A DNA stretch of 48,537 nucleotides. It comes from Poteriospumella lacustris. Its lineage: Eukaryota > Sar > Chrysophyceae > Chromulinales > Dinobryaceae. This document shows positions 1 to 9,816 of this stretch, in pieces. The notes beneath the pieces were generated by a model. That model did not search any database, was not told the DNA's origin, and saw only the letters and a program-made list of their open reading frames with translations. Every line of letters starts with the position of its first letter. Position 1 is the first letter of the stretch. The stretch spans positions 42,951 through 91,487 of the forward strand of contig SMOI01000031.1 of the NCBI GenBank assembly GCA_008000375.1, in the 5' to 3' direction. A program made the position numbers and the translations under genes.

Positions 1-36
1 GACGCGCAGACGGCGCTGGACCGCTTCGCCTGGTGA
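1..36 (+). CDS. POLD1: 3' end of a second POLD1 copy (partial)
   Basis: The first 36 bases read in frame as the last eleven codons of DNA polymerase delta (ending DRFAW) plus a TGA stop. They are identical to the end of the complete POLD1 gene on the opposite strand (356-391). The gene runs off the left edge, so only the tail is visible and I cannot say whether this copy is intact. It lies tail-to-tail with the complete copy. The similarity continues past the stop codon, so this is a DNA duplication and not a chance match. Confidence 0.8.
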   Translation, partial: DAQTALDRFAW

Positions 37-99
37 GGCGCCGCGTCTCCGTCGGCCCCACCGACGCGCACTCTGTATATAACCGTTCTAACTACTCAC
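1..99. repeat. inverted repeat, left arm (POLD1 tail)
   Basis: Bases 1-99 match the reverse complement of 293-391 with about four differences, clustered near positions 77-90. The arm covers the POLD1 C-terminal codons and about 60 bases of 3' flank. The true arm extends beyond the left edge of the window. Confidence 0.85.
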
Positions 100-292
100 C
101 GACCTGTCTCTCCTTCCTGTGTTCTGTGTCTGGCTGGCGGTCTCCAGCGGTGTCGGCAGCCTTGACGGGCGGCCGGGTGGCCAACGTGGCGGACGGTGCG
201 GGGTATGCTGTCTCGGCACAGCGGACCCTCACCGCTGTGGCTGCGCGAACCTAAAACAGAGCAACACCGATGCCACCGCAGGCGAGGAGAGA
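100..292. other. spacer between POLD1 inverted-repeat arms
   Basis: About 190 bases separate the two arms. I see no convincing gene or RNA in it. It must hold the 3' ends of both converging transcripts. Confidence 0.5.
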
Positions 293-391
293 GTGAGTAG
301 TTACGGCGATTATGTACAGAGTGCGCGTCGGTGGGGCCGACGGAGACGCGGCGCCTCACCAGGCGAAGCGGTCCAGCGCCGTCTGCGCGTC
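293..391. repeat. inverted repeat, right arm (POLD1 tail)
   Basis: Reverse-complement partner of 1-99. It contains the stop codon and last codons of the complete POLD1 gene and its immediate 3' flank. Confidence 0.85.
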
Positions 392-3300
392 CTGCAAGTC
401 CAGCTGCACCTTCTTGCGCTTGTAGAAGATCGGGCAGTCGCGGTTGGAGCAGATGACCTCCTGGTGGAAGGAGCCCTGGCAGCGCTGGCACTCGGTCCAC
501 AGCTGGTTGAAGACCTGCTGGTGGCGGTTGACCTCCTCCAGCTTGCCGATGTAGATCTCGGACTCGCGGCCGCGGCAGTTCTGACACAGCGGCGCGCCCA
601 CGACCTTGTCGCGCTCGGTGTTGATCACGGTCTTGCAGCCCATGCACGTCTCCTTCTTCACGGCGAAGCTCATGATGCCGCCCGACTTCGGCGTGGGCTT
701 GCACACGATGCGCGTGTGGTCGCCCGACAGCAGCGTCTGCGGGTTGGGGATGATGGGCTCGAAGATGCGCTGCAGCGGCCCGGACAGCTGGTTGTGCAGG
801 TAGTACTCCGTGTCGATGGGCAGGCCGTGGTCCAGCACCCACACCGGGTCCTCCGACTTCTCGTACGCCGGCGCTCCCTTCGCCGCCTGGACGATCACGT
901 ACGGCACGCGGTCGCCGACCGACGGCGCCGACCCGGGGTCGCGCTTGCGCATGCGCATCGCCAGCTCGACGTGCGCCTGCTTCGCGCTGTAGTCGCTGTC
1001 GTCGGCCGACTTGCCCAGCGACTTGGTGATCACGAGCATGGAGATGTCCAGCTTGTTCTGCAGCAGGTCCGCGATCGTCTGCTTCGCGTAGTCGATGGCG
1101 CCGGGCACGTTGCGGTCGATCAGGATCTTGCGCAGACACGTGTCCACCATCTGCCGCACCAGCAGACAGTTGTCGCGCCGCACCGTCTCCAGACCCTTCG
1201 CGTCCAGCTTGTCGTGCTTCTCCGGCGTCGTCCACAACAGACCGGCGTACCGCTTCTTGTTCATCAGCAGGTACGGGTAGTACACCTTCTCGAACTCCAG
1301 CTTGATGGGCTTCGGGAAGATGTTCGACACCTCCTCGGCCGCCAGGCGCGCCAGCGGCATCGCCTCCTCGACGGTGTCCATGCCGAACTTCACCATCACC
1401 GAGTCCGTGTCTCCGTACACGATCTGCGCGTCGTGCTTGTAGCCGTTGGCCTTCGTGTAGCGCTGCTCGACGAACGCGCGCGTCGCGAAGAGCAGGTTGC
1501 GGCCGTACGCGGTGACGGTGGAGGCGATGGGCAGACACGGCAGCTGGCCCACCGTCGCGCCCGTGAAGCCGTACACAGAGTTCGCCGAGATCTTCAGCGC
1601 CAGCTGGCGACCGTTCTGCACCGCCTTCTCCATCGGGTCCGTCGCGTCGTTCATGTCGCGCTTCGCGCGCTTTCTCGCGGCGAGCAGCTCGTCGAGAATC
1701 TGCGGCAAAATACCGCGGCGCGTCGACGACCGCACGAAGATGTGGCCCGCCGGAGACTTCTCGTACGCCTCGGGACTCAGCCGCGCCGCCTCGCGCTCCG
1801 TCACCAGCGTCGAGTAGCACAGGTTGTACGCCTGCATGATCGACGGGTACAGCGACGCGAAGTCCAGCGTCGCGATCGGCACCTCGTAGAACGCCTTCAG
1901 CGGGTCGATGACCGTGGCGCCCTCGTAGCCGCCCTCGTTGTCGGCGCCCGACTTCGACACGTGCGGCACCAGCAGCTGCTCGCGGCGACACTTGCGCAGA
2001 ATCATCGAGAAGACCTTGATCTGCTGGCCGCGCGTCAGAATGAAGTTCAGCGGCACGCCCGTCACGCGCGCCATCTCCACGTAGTTCACGATCACCGACA
2101 GCTTCCGCAGCAGCAACAGCGGCAGGTACGCGTCCTTCAAACAGTACACCGCCAGGCGGCGGCGATCGGCGTCCGAGCCGTTCTGCAGGTCCGAGATGAT
2201 CGAGTGGTGCACGTCCTCCTTCTGCTGGCCCAGGAACTCCGCCGACACCGAGTTCAGCGAGTACGACGACAGCTTGTGGTTGCGCTGCATGTACGGCAGC
2301 ACGTCGAAGATCACGCGCCCAGTGATGGTCGTCTCCACGTTCTCGCGCTTGCCGTACGCGGAGGACTGGAAGGTGGTGTCGCGCATGATGGCCTTGACGC
2401 CCTTGATGCGGCCGATGTCCGCGAAGGCCTTCAGCTGCGGATTACCCTTCTCCAGCACCTTCGCGCGGTTCAGCAGGTACGGAAAGTCGAAGTTGGTGAT
2501 GTTGTAGCCCGTGATGATGTCCGGGTCCGCCGCCAGCAGGAAGCTGCGCCACTTCATCAGCATCTCCGCCTCCGTCTCGCTCGAGTCCACATGCGCACCC
2601 ACGATCGGCAAACACGTGTTCAGCGTCAGCACCGTGCGGACCAGTGGCTGCTCCGCGCCCTGAATCGACAGCACGGACGCGATTTGAATCACCGGGTCGT
2701 GCTGGGCGTCCGGGAAGTGGCCCTTGCGGCCCTGACACTCGATGTCGAAGCTCAGAATGCGCAGCGGCGCCAGCGAGCTCCACACGCCCGTGCACGGATG
2801 CGGCACGATCTGGTTGTAGCAGATGTCTGCCTCCAGCGTGCAGCGAGACGTCGGCGAGGAGATGTCGGACGGGCGGAGCGAGTAGGTCCCCGCAGGAAAC
2901 TCCACCCAGTCTGCGCCAGTGATGTCCAGGTCGATCATGAAGCGCAGCACGAACGGCACGTTGCTCTCGAAGGTGGATCCATGCACGGTGCCCACGCCTG
3001 GCACCGATAGCCCCTCGTCCACCAGACGTTTCGCGCCGGGTACCAACGACGGCATCGCCACGTATATCTTCACGAACTCCTTCTTCTCGTCGAAGTGGTA
3101 GCCCGCCAAACTCTGCATCAGCGGCGTCCGCTCCAGCCCCAAGCACAGCGACTTCAGCTGCTTCTCGTCGCCCCTCGCCTTCTCCTTCAGCTGCACCACA
3201 GCACGTCACATCACAATGAACAACACGCCAGCACTTGCATCACGCGATCGCCACTTACGCGAGAGTCCATCGCCGCGCGAATGTGACCCAGGTTCGAGTC

Positions 3301-3768
3301 CGACAGGTCCGCGAGACCAGAGAAGGAGGCGTAGAAATACGGAGTCACGCCGTGGATGCACGCCATCACACTGTTCCCTTCCTGCGTCACGCCGTACAAG
3401 CGAACGATCGGCACGACGGCGTCGGTGGAGCCGATGACGTCTCCGCCGGCCGGATTCCGCTGCAAGGGAGGCCCGGAGATCATATCAATGTCCAGCCACT
3501 GGAATATCAGCGGCTGCGACGTTGGATCATGCACCGCGGACCGAGCGCGGGTCCAACGTCCGCTGTGGGCATCCGACTCATCCACATCTGCGCCTTCGAC
3601 GCGCTCGTACTGTCCATCGACGTCGTACTCTTCATCCGGGCCGAAGTCCTCGAACTCCTCCTGGAAGCGAGCCTTCTTTTGCGGTTGCTGTGAGTTATTG
3701 TTTCCCGGTCCGCCGAAGCTCTTTCCGCCTCCGCCGGGAGCTGCAGGGTTGCTGCTTGTTCTCTTCAT
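356..3768 (-). CDS. POLD1: DNA polymerase delta catalytic subunit
   Basis: Replicative B-family polymerase with 3'-5' proofreading exonuclease, acting in the nucleus on the lagging strand. Two exons are seen: 3768-3259 (ATG at 3768; 170 codons, phase 0) and 3190-356, joined over a 68-base GTAAGT...TGCAG intron. The predicted 1114 residues compare with about 1100 in the family. Visible motifs: Exo I LSFDIE (D319, E321), Exo II NITNFDFPYL near 400, Exo III YCLKDAYLP near 519, polymerase motif A DFASLYPS (613-620), motif B KISANSVYGFTG (703-714), motif C YGDTDS (762-767), and two C-terminal four-cysteine clusters: CysA (CMGC...CQNC) and CysB (CQRC...CSNRDC), the latter the Fe-S site in the family. 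All catalytic residues are present. The N-terminal 60 residues are Gly/Asn/Gln/Asp-rich and variable. Its 3' end lies in an inverted repeat with another copy. Confidence 0.97.
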
Positions 3769-4446
3769 GCTCGCTCCTGATCTCAGAGGACTGCAAAACG
3801 CAAGTGACTTCTGACAGGGAGGACGACAAGACAAATCAACGATGACAGTAGGTCTCTACCGTCGACAAATGGGTGTGCGATACCTCCTTCCCCTCTCCGC
3901 CAGACACGAACAAGCCGTTGTCGGGTCAAGATCGGCGATGTTGGCGAGCGAGCTGCGGCGGCGTCGCGGCGGCTTTTGAATTCAAACGGTGACCGACGGA
4001 CGGAGGCCAGCAGGTGTCTCAGCAGTGTCACGGTGGACGTTTCGCTCGGTCACCACAGGGAAACGACGATAAATTCTCACTCATTAGGCTTATAGCTATA
4101 GAAGAGCAGAAAGGATTGCGGACGATGGAAAAGCTCACGTGCATCGAATATAATCAGCATTTTCAACATACACTGCTCTTTCTCCCAGAGGTTCCCAGAT
4201 TCGTCCAGAATCCTGGGATCCTCACAGCAGGTTATAAGGCCGTTTCAAGTCCTGCACCGTGCACCATGTAGCGGTTTGGCAGTTGCAAAATAGTGGCATG
4301 ATGATCATGATGGCTGGGCGGGATCCAACTTTGATTCGCCCCGATTTATCGCTTCTTTCGTCGATTGCGATGGTGTTGGCGCAGGACACACTTCCAAACG
4401 TCATGATGCATCGAATTCTATAGGGGGTTTTTTCGGTTTGAGGAAT
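3769..4446. other. divergent intergenic region, POLD1 / coiled-coil gene
   Basis: About 680 bases between two divergent start codons. The half nearer the coiled-coil gene (about 4060-4440) is clearly more AT-rich than the coding DNA. It presumably holds both promoters, but I cannot point to a specific element. The short open frames here show no domain. Confidence 0.5.
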
Positions 4447-7400
4447 ATGGAAGCTGCTTCACCCATTAAAGGTCTGGAACGACTGAGTGAGGAGCTGCGC
4501 CTCGAGCGCCAAAAAGCAAATTACGCCCTACAAGAAAAGGCAAGAATTCGAGTGGAAATAGAATCTTACAAACAAAGCATCGAGCAGCAACGAGAACACA
4601 TTGGAGATCTTGAACAGAAATGTGAGACATACAGTGCGCAAGTTCATGACTTGGAGCAGCAACTGCAAACGACTCGAATTGAGTTGAGCGACGTTCAAAC
4701 CAATGTTCAGCAGGCGAAACACACTATCCGCGACTTAGAGTCGTCCCTTGAGCATGCGAACAATGAGATAGAGCGCTATCGACAACTGGTAGCGGACCGC
4801 GACAGTGAGATGCACGAACTGCGCATCCGCATGGAGACGCTGGAGAAGAAAGGCCACACCAAAGACGACTTGATTCAGTCCCTGAAGGACGAGTTGCTCT
4901 CCGTGCGGAAGTCGCAAATGGCCTTCGAGGAGGAGAAGGAGCAAGTGTACTCGCGGCTGAACCAGCAGGCCACCATCAATCAGGAGCTGCAGTCGCAGCT
5001 GCAGCTCATCGGCGCCAAAGAGAGCGGCTATCACGAGACCATCGAATCGAACGCGGAACTGCGAGATGCGCTGGAGAAGACGCTTCTGTTGAATACTGCT
5101 TTGAACAACCAAGTGAGAGACCTGCAAGGGCACTTGAGCGAGAAAACGGCGCAAGAGCACGCGCTGGTGCAGGAAAACCTGCAGCTGCACTCGATTCGCA
5201 CGCAGCTGCTCGAGGAAATATCGGTTTTACAGCGAGAGCACGACGACACTGTCGGTCGAATGGATGCCGAGATCGACGCGAAGCTCGCCGCTCAAGAGAA
5301 AGCCGATGCGGCGGTGAAGAATCGCCTCTTTCTCGAGAGTCAGATGACGGCGATGCGCTCGTCGTTCGAGGGCGCGCTGAGCTCCTCCGCGCACCTGGAG
5401 CGCGAAGTGGCGGAGCACAAGCAAACCGTATCGGACCTCCAGGAGCAGATTTCGCACCTTCGAGAGAAAGAGGCGCAGCTGGAGAAGCTGCAGCAACAGG
5501 TGACGAACCAGCAGGCGGTGTCGCTCGAGCTGGAGACGTTGCGCACGCAGCTGCAGGTGATGCGCAAGAAGCTCGTCAAGAAGGACCTGGAGGAGGAGGC
5601 GCAAGTGGTGGCGCCGCGGGCGCTGCTCGAGCGCGAGCAGCAAGGCCGCCTGGTCTACGAGGGCATCATCGCGGACCTGCGCAAGGAAGTCGACCGCGTC
5701 ACGGCGCTGTACCACGACGCCGTGCGACGGTGCGACGATTTGACGCTGCAGGCCAGCCGCGTCGAAGCGCTGCAAGAAGAAATCGAATTGTACAAAGAGA
5801 CGGCGCGCGCAATCTCGCAGGAGTCGCAGACGATGGCACTGACGGCCTCGGAGGTCGCCGAGCGGTCGGTCAAGGCCACGCACGAGCGGCACGGAATGCT
5901 GCAGGCGCTGCAGGCCTCGCAGACCGCCCTGCACTCAACACAGACCGAGTTTGAGCGCGTGCGAAGCGAGAACACGGAGATGAAGGAGAAGGTGAAGCAG
6001 TACCACTCGGCGAAGCTCCAGGCCGACAAGCGCGTGACGGAGATCTCCGCGACGAACGCGCGTCTGGAGGCGGCGATGGAGTCCTTCCAGCAGCAGTTCG
6101 ACAGCCAGACGATCGCGCTGGAGGAGACCAAGCGACAGTTCCACGATCTGCAGCGACAGCTGGGCGATCACCAGCGGCAGCACGCCGACTGCGACGCGGT
6201 CAAGCGCGAGCTCGAGCAGCTGAAGGCGCAGTCGTTCTCGTCGGGGCAGGACCAGCACGGCCGCATCGTCGACCTGGAGCGCCTACTCGAGTCGCGGCAG
6301 GTGGAGAAGGAGATGCTGCAGTCGGAGGTGGCCAGTCTGAAGGAGAAGCTGTCCGTGCAGAAGGCGTCCGTGGACCACCTGCAGCAGGAGCTGCTCGTCG
6401 CGCGGCGCAACCACGACGAGGCGCACCTGCAGGTCGAGCGCTACCGCGTCGAGTCGGAGAACTCGGCGCGCCATGCGCAGCACTCGCAGATCGTGTCGCT
6501 GCAGGACGAGCTGCGGCGCACGATGCAGGAGTGGTCCGCGCTGGAGGTGGAGCAGACGGCGAAGGACACGCTCATCGAACAGCTGCGCGTGGACTACGGC
6601 CGCGAGAAGGAGCGCGCGATGCTGCTGAAGATGCAGCTGTCGGTGATGGAGGAGAAGCTGCAGGTCGTGACGCAGGAGCTGCAGGTCTACCGCGGCATCG
6701 ACGTGTACCACGCCGCGCGCCAGGCGGAGCTGTCGGCGAAGACGAACACCGCGCGGCTCGCCGCCGAAGCCAGTGCGGCTCAGGCGGAGGCCGAGTCGAA
6801 GGGCAAACACAACGGCGGCCGCGGCGGCCACAGCGACGACGACGAGGACGACGACGACGAAGACTTCTTCGGCCGCAGCCGAGGCGCGGCGCCGCGCCCG
6901 TCGGCGAGTCTCTTCAGCGGCAACGGCAGCGCGAGGGCGACGGCGCCGCCGTCCTCGTCGCCGCCGCGGCAGCCGTCGCGGCTGTCGCTCGCGGACATTT
7001 CGTCGGCGCCGCGGGACGCCGGCGGTCGCCGCGCAGACGACGACTACTTCTTCAGCCGCACCGCCAACAGTCGGCTGCTCGCGCCGCCGTCACCGCCAGC
7101 CAGCCGCCCGCGGACGACAGCCGCTGGCAGTCCGAAGAGCTATTTCAGCCGCGCGCTGAGCGCGTCTCGCTCGACGGCGGCGCGCGGCGAGAGCGACCGC
7201 CCCGCGGCGCCGCTGAACACGTCCAGCTACGGCGCGCCATCGGCACTGACGGCCAGCAGCAGCGGCGGTCGGGCGGCCGCGACGGACAGCGCCTCAGACG
7301 ATTTGCTCGCGCGCGCCGAGCTGATGCGCGAGCGGCAGATGCGGCGGCTCGAGCGCGAGCGAGCGCTTCGCGCGCAGATTCTGACGGAGGAGCGCAGCCT

Positions 7401-7593
7401 GCGGCTGAGCAGCGGCCAGTCCTTCGCCAGTCTCGCCTCGACGGCTGGCTACAAGACGCCGCAGCAACAGCCACCGCCGCCGCCATCGACGCAGCAGACG
7501 CCGATCGCCGCGACGCCGGGCACCGCGTTGGCGTCGGCGTCGCGCTCGGCCAGAATGGATTTGGACCGCGCGCGGCGCCTGCTGTCGATGTGA
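4447..7593 (+). CDS. long coiled-coil protein
   Basis: A single-exon frame of 1048 residues. The ATG at 4447 is the first in frame. Residues from about 10 to 790 are almost continuous heptad-rich coiled coil (repeated L/E/Q/K patterns, almost no proline). An Asp/Glu block (DDDEDDDDED) follows near 800-812. The last 230 residues are Ser/Ala/Pro/Arg-rich and probably disordered, with one short Arg/Glu helix (RMRRLERERALR-like) near 960. There is no signal peptide or membrane segment. The layout resembles centrosomal, golgin or cytoskeletal scaffold proteins, but no family-specific motif is recognised, so no function is assigned. The stop codon sits just inside a segment duplicated 1.9 kb downstream. 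Confidence 0.85.
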   Translation: MEAASPIKGLERLSEELRLERQKANYALQEKARIRVEIESYKQSIEQQREHIGDLEQKCETYSAQVHDLEQQLQTTRIELSDVQTNVQQAKHTIRDLESSLEHANNEIERYRQLVADRDSEMHELRIRMETLEKKGHTKDDLIQSLKDELLSVRKSQMAFEEEKEQVYSRLNQQATINQELQSQLQLIGAKESGYHETIESNAELRDALEKTLLLNTALNNQVRDLQGHLSEKTAQEHALVQENLQLHSIRTQLLEEISVLQREHDDTVGRMDAEIDAKLAAQEKADAAVKNRLFLESQMTAMRSSFEGALSSSAHLEREVAEHKQTVSDLQEQISHLREKEAQLEKLQQQVTNQQAVSLELETLRTQLQVMRKKLVKKDLEEEAQVVAPRALLEREQQGRLVYEGIIADLRKEVDRVTALYHDAVRRCDDLTLQASRVEALQEEIELYKETARAISQESQTMALTASEVAERSVKATHERHGMLQALQASQTALHSTQTEFERVRSENTEMKEKVKQYHSAKLQADKRVTEISATNARLEAAMESFQQQFDSQTIALEETKRQFHDLQRQLGDHQRQHADCDAVKRELEQLKAQSFSSGQDQHGRIVDLERLLESRQVEKEMLQSEVASLKEKLSVQKASVDHLQQELLVARRNHDEAHLQVERYRVESENSARHAQHSQIVSLQDELRRTMQEWSALEVEQTAKDTLIEQLRVDYGREKERAMLLKMQLSVMEEKLQVVTQELQVYRGIDVYHAARQAELSAKTNTARLAAEASAAQAEAESKGKHNGGRGGHSDDDEDDDDEDFFGRSRGAAPRPSASLFSGNGSARATAPPSSSPPRQPSRLSLADISSAPRDAGGRRADDDYFFSRTANSRLLAPPSPPASRPRTTAAGSPKSYFSRALSASRSTAARGESDRPAAPLNTSSYGAPSALTASSSGGRAAATDSASDDLLARAELMRERQMRRLERERALRAQILTEERSLRLSSGQSFASLASTAGYKTPQQQPPPPPSTQQTPIAATPGTALASASRSARMDLDRARRLLSM

Positions 7594-7918
7594 GACCGCC
7601 CCCCCCCCCCACCGCTTCCTTTTGTCCATTTCGACGCGTTGTATTCGTTCGGCGTCACGCCCTGTAGACGCTGCTAAGTGCTTCTCGCCCCCGTGACGAC
7701 GACGACGGACACCGCCGGCGGCGGAACAGATCGCGGGAGTTGTTGTGGCGGTTACAGAAACGGTTCGACGGCACAGGCAACGGTCCGCGCACAACACAAA
7801 CAGAGCAAAGGGGCGACAAGGAGGCCTAGAAGGGCGCGCCGAAGCCTTCGTCGTCGCTGACTTCGAGCGGGTCCTTCACCGGCGCCGCGGACTGGCAGCA
7901 GGCGGACGACTCGCTGAG
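7589..7918. repeat. direct repeat copy 1
   Basis: Matches 9480-9816 closely: the same TGTGAGACCGCCCCC opening, the 3' flank, and the last codons of the small gene encoded at 9724-10320. Differences include a 12-C run here (7599-7610) against 5 C in copy 2, and a small duplication of the GCTGCTAAGTGC motif in copy 2. The two copies bracket a lower-GC insert with a nuclease gene. Confidence 0.9.
7826..7918 (-). pseudogene. duplicated 3' fragment of the 198-residue hypothetical gene
   Basis: Encodes the last 30 residues (ending SDDEGFGAPF) and stop of the protein whose full gene is at 9724-10320. Similarity stops at 7918, with no upstream part, so it is a truncated copy created by the duplication. 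Confidence 0.8.
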
Positions 7919-8137
7919 TGCCGTGTACAAGGCGAAGCCCCCGTGGTAAGCGGGAAGGCTATATCGTTATATAGCCCTCCAGCGTTACCACTGGGGGGGG
8001 GGGGGCGTTCCCCTTGTTAGTCCCATTAACCACAGACACCCTCGGTGACACACCACATTACTCATCTGATAACATGAAGCGCCTGGCTACTTTTGCCTTG
8101 ACGGATACATTGAGGTGGCTACATCTTCCTGCGCGAG
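7919..8137. other. left flank of the insert, non-coding
   Basis: Sequence unique to the insert between direct repeat copy 1 and the stop codon of the HNH gene. It contains a large imperfect hairpin (7938-7997) and a 13-G run (7993-8005). No open frame of note. Confidence 0.5.
7938..7997. repeat. imperfect inverted repeat / hairpin
   Basis: Left arm 7938-7964 and right arm 7969-7997 pair over about 27 bases with a CGTT loop. The core GGCTATAT / ATATAGCC is perfect and GTGGTAA / TTACCAC recurs further out. It lies 3' of the HNH gene near the left end of the insert. It could be an RNA 3' hairpin or a terminal structure of the inserted segment. Confidence 0.7.
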
Positions 8138-9264
8138 TTAGTCGTCAACTTCGTCGCCGTCGACATCGCTGTCCCCGTCGCTGTCCAGGCCCTGATAGAT
8201 GTTGAAGTCGGGGATAGAGGAGTCCACCGACATGTCGAAAAAGTCCGCGAAGCTGGAGCTCGGAGCGAGCCAGCCCTTGTTGATGGCCTTCTCGAAGGAG
8301 CACTTGGCGTGGAAGTCGAGAATCCGCCGGAAAGGCAGGCAGCCAGGCGGGCACTGCAACTGCAAGCCGTCGATGTCGCAGAATCTCAAAGTGGTGTGAC
8401 CCTGGCACACAACAGGAGAAGTGGTGGGATCCAGAAGGAAGGGGTCCAGCACCTTGATGTATAGGTCGTTCGATCGGAGTCTATCGACGAGGAAGCAGAC
8501 TCGTTTAACGTCGAACGCCTTCTCGATATCCTCACAGAGCAGGAATCCATTTCTGGGGTTGCTCAGGTCGCTGGGGTGCAGACCGAACTCTGTCAGACCA
8601 TCGCCTTCCGTCTCAAACTTCCAGATGTGGGACGCCCTGACCAATTGTCTCGGAAAGAAACTGTCGACCACCATGCACTTGAGCTGGTTGGGATCGGACG
8701 GGTGAGCGCGCTGGTAGAAAGAGACCAGGCTGTTCTTGAACCCCGTCTGCTCTTGCCTGGTGCGCTTGCTACTGGTCCACTTGTCCATCCTAGCTCTGTG
8801 CGAGATGATCACTTCCTTGGCCACGATCTTGGTGATCCTTCTCTGCTTTCGAGCACTCGCTTTGAGGTCGTCCAGCTTCAGTATGATCTCCGAGAACTGA
8901 ACCTGGCTGATTCCTAATGAAATTATGGGTAAATCAGTTTGAAATCGACAAAACAGAAGTAAGACGGGAAAGAACGAGATCAATATCAAAAAGACAGAAG
9001 GCACAACCCGATAAAACGAACCTGTTGAAGTCACCGTGGAACCACCCGAGGCTGAATGGAAAAAATCTCATCAAAATAAACGACACGGATTGGTCAACAG
9101 ATGTTATTACCTTGTGCAAGTGGATGAGCTCCAAGTGCTTTCCCACAAACTCCAACAGAACCGTCCGCCAATGGGTTTTGGCACTTTCCGCCAACCAATA
9201 GAACACGGTCACGTTGATCTAAATCAACAACTCTCTCTTGGCTCAAACCACAAGGACAAGACAT
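8138..9264 (-). CDS. HNH_2-type endonuclease-like protein
   Basis: The last exon (8913-8138) encodes a domain like the HNH_2 family: a Cys before ASHIWKF (first His), then NPRNGFLL (Asn), then IEKAFD at the place where HNH_2 proteins have I-H-x-x-F-D. The tail is acidic (about 18 residues of D, G and S). A phase-consistent model joins 9264-9111, 9051-9022 and 8913-8138 (319 residues; introns of 59 and 108 bases). An alternative keeps another first-exon frame, containing WLAESAKTHWR, and splices 9111 directly to 8903. The 5' end is therefore unresolved. The region is lower in GC than its neighbours and sits between direct repeats, which suggests a later insertion. Similar HNH_2 proteins are common in fungal and protist genomes; the substrate is unknown. 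Confidence 0.65.
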
Positions 9265-9479
9265 TGAAGCAAACTGTGAAGATCTTGAGTAACTGCTCGT
9301 CCTCAAATTTGGAAAGTGCAGAACCAAATGCAGTGCACAGTGCCCTCGTGGGACGTGGGACGAGGACGTGACGGGGGAAAGCGTCCTAAATTAAGGCCTA
9401 AACATCAAGAAAAAGCTTAATTAAGCTACATACAAATTAATAACCCTTACTTAAGCACTTTTGTATGTCCGAGCGTCGG
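9265..9479. other. AT-rich right flank of the insert
   Basis: Upstream side of the HNH gene. It contains the palindrome GCTTAATTAAGC (about 9415-9426) and the 9-base inverted pair ACATACAAA / TTTGTATGT (about 9428-9468). It is probably the promoter side of the nuclease gene and the right end of the inserted DNA. Confidence 0.5.
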
Positions 9480-9816
9480 TGTGAGACCGCCCCCACCGCT
9501 TCCTTTTGTCCATTTCGACGCGTTGTATTCGTTCGGCGAATACGCTGCTAAGTGCGAATACCCTGTAGACGCTGCTAAGTGCTTCTCGCCTCCGTGACGA
9601 CGACGGACACCGCCGGCGGCGGAACAGATCGCGGGAGTTGTTGTGGCGGTTACAGAAACGGTTCGACGGCACAGGCAACGGTCCGCGCACAACACAAACA
9701 GAGCAAAGGGGCGACAAGGAGGCCTAGAAGGGCGCGCCGAAGCCTTCGTCGTCGCTGACTTCGAGCGGGTCCTTCACCGGCGCCGCGGACTGGCAGCAGG
9801 CGGACGACTCGCTGAG
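9480..9816. repeat. direct repeat copy 2
   Basis: Partner of 7589-7918. This copy is continuous with the full-length hypothetical gene, so it looks like the ancestral right-hand copy. Together with copy 1 it flanks about 1.56 kb of unrelated DNA. Confidence 0.9.

Noticed and set aside
119-3010. Long + strand open frame opposite POLD1 (963 codons)
   Set aside because: It is the shadow of a high-GC3 gene; the translation is Arg/Leu/Val/His-rich without domains, while the minus strand has all POLD1 motifs.
4014-4271. 85-codon open frame between POLD1 and the coiled-coil gene
   Set aside because: No domain, and base composition unlike the coding regions of this window.
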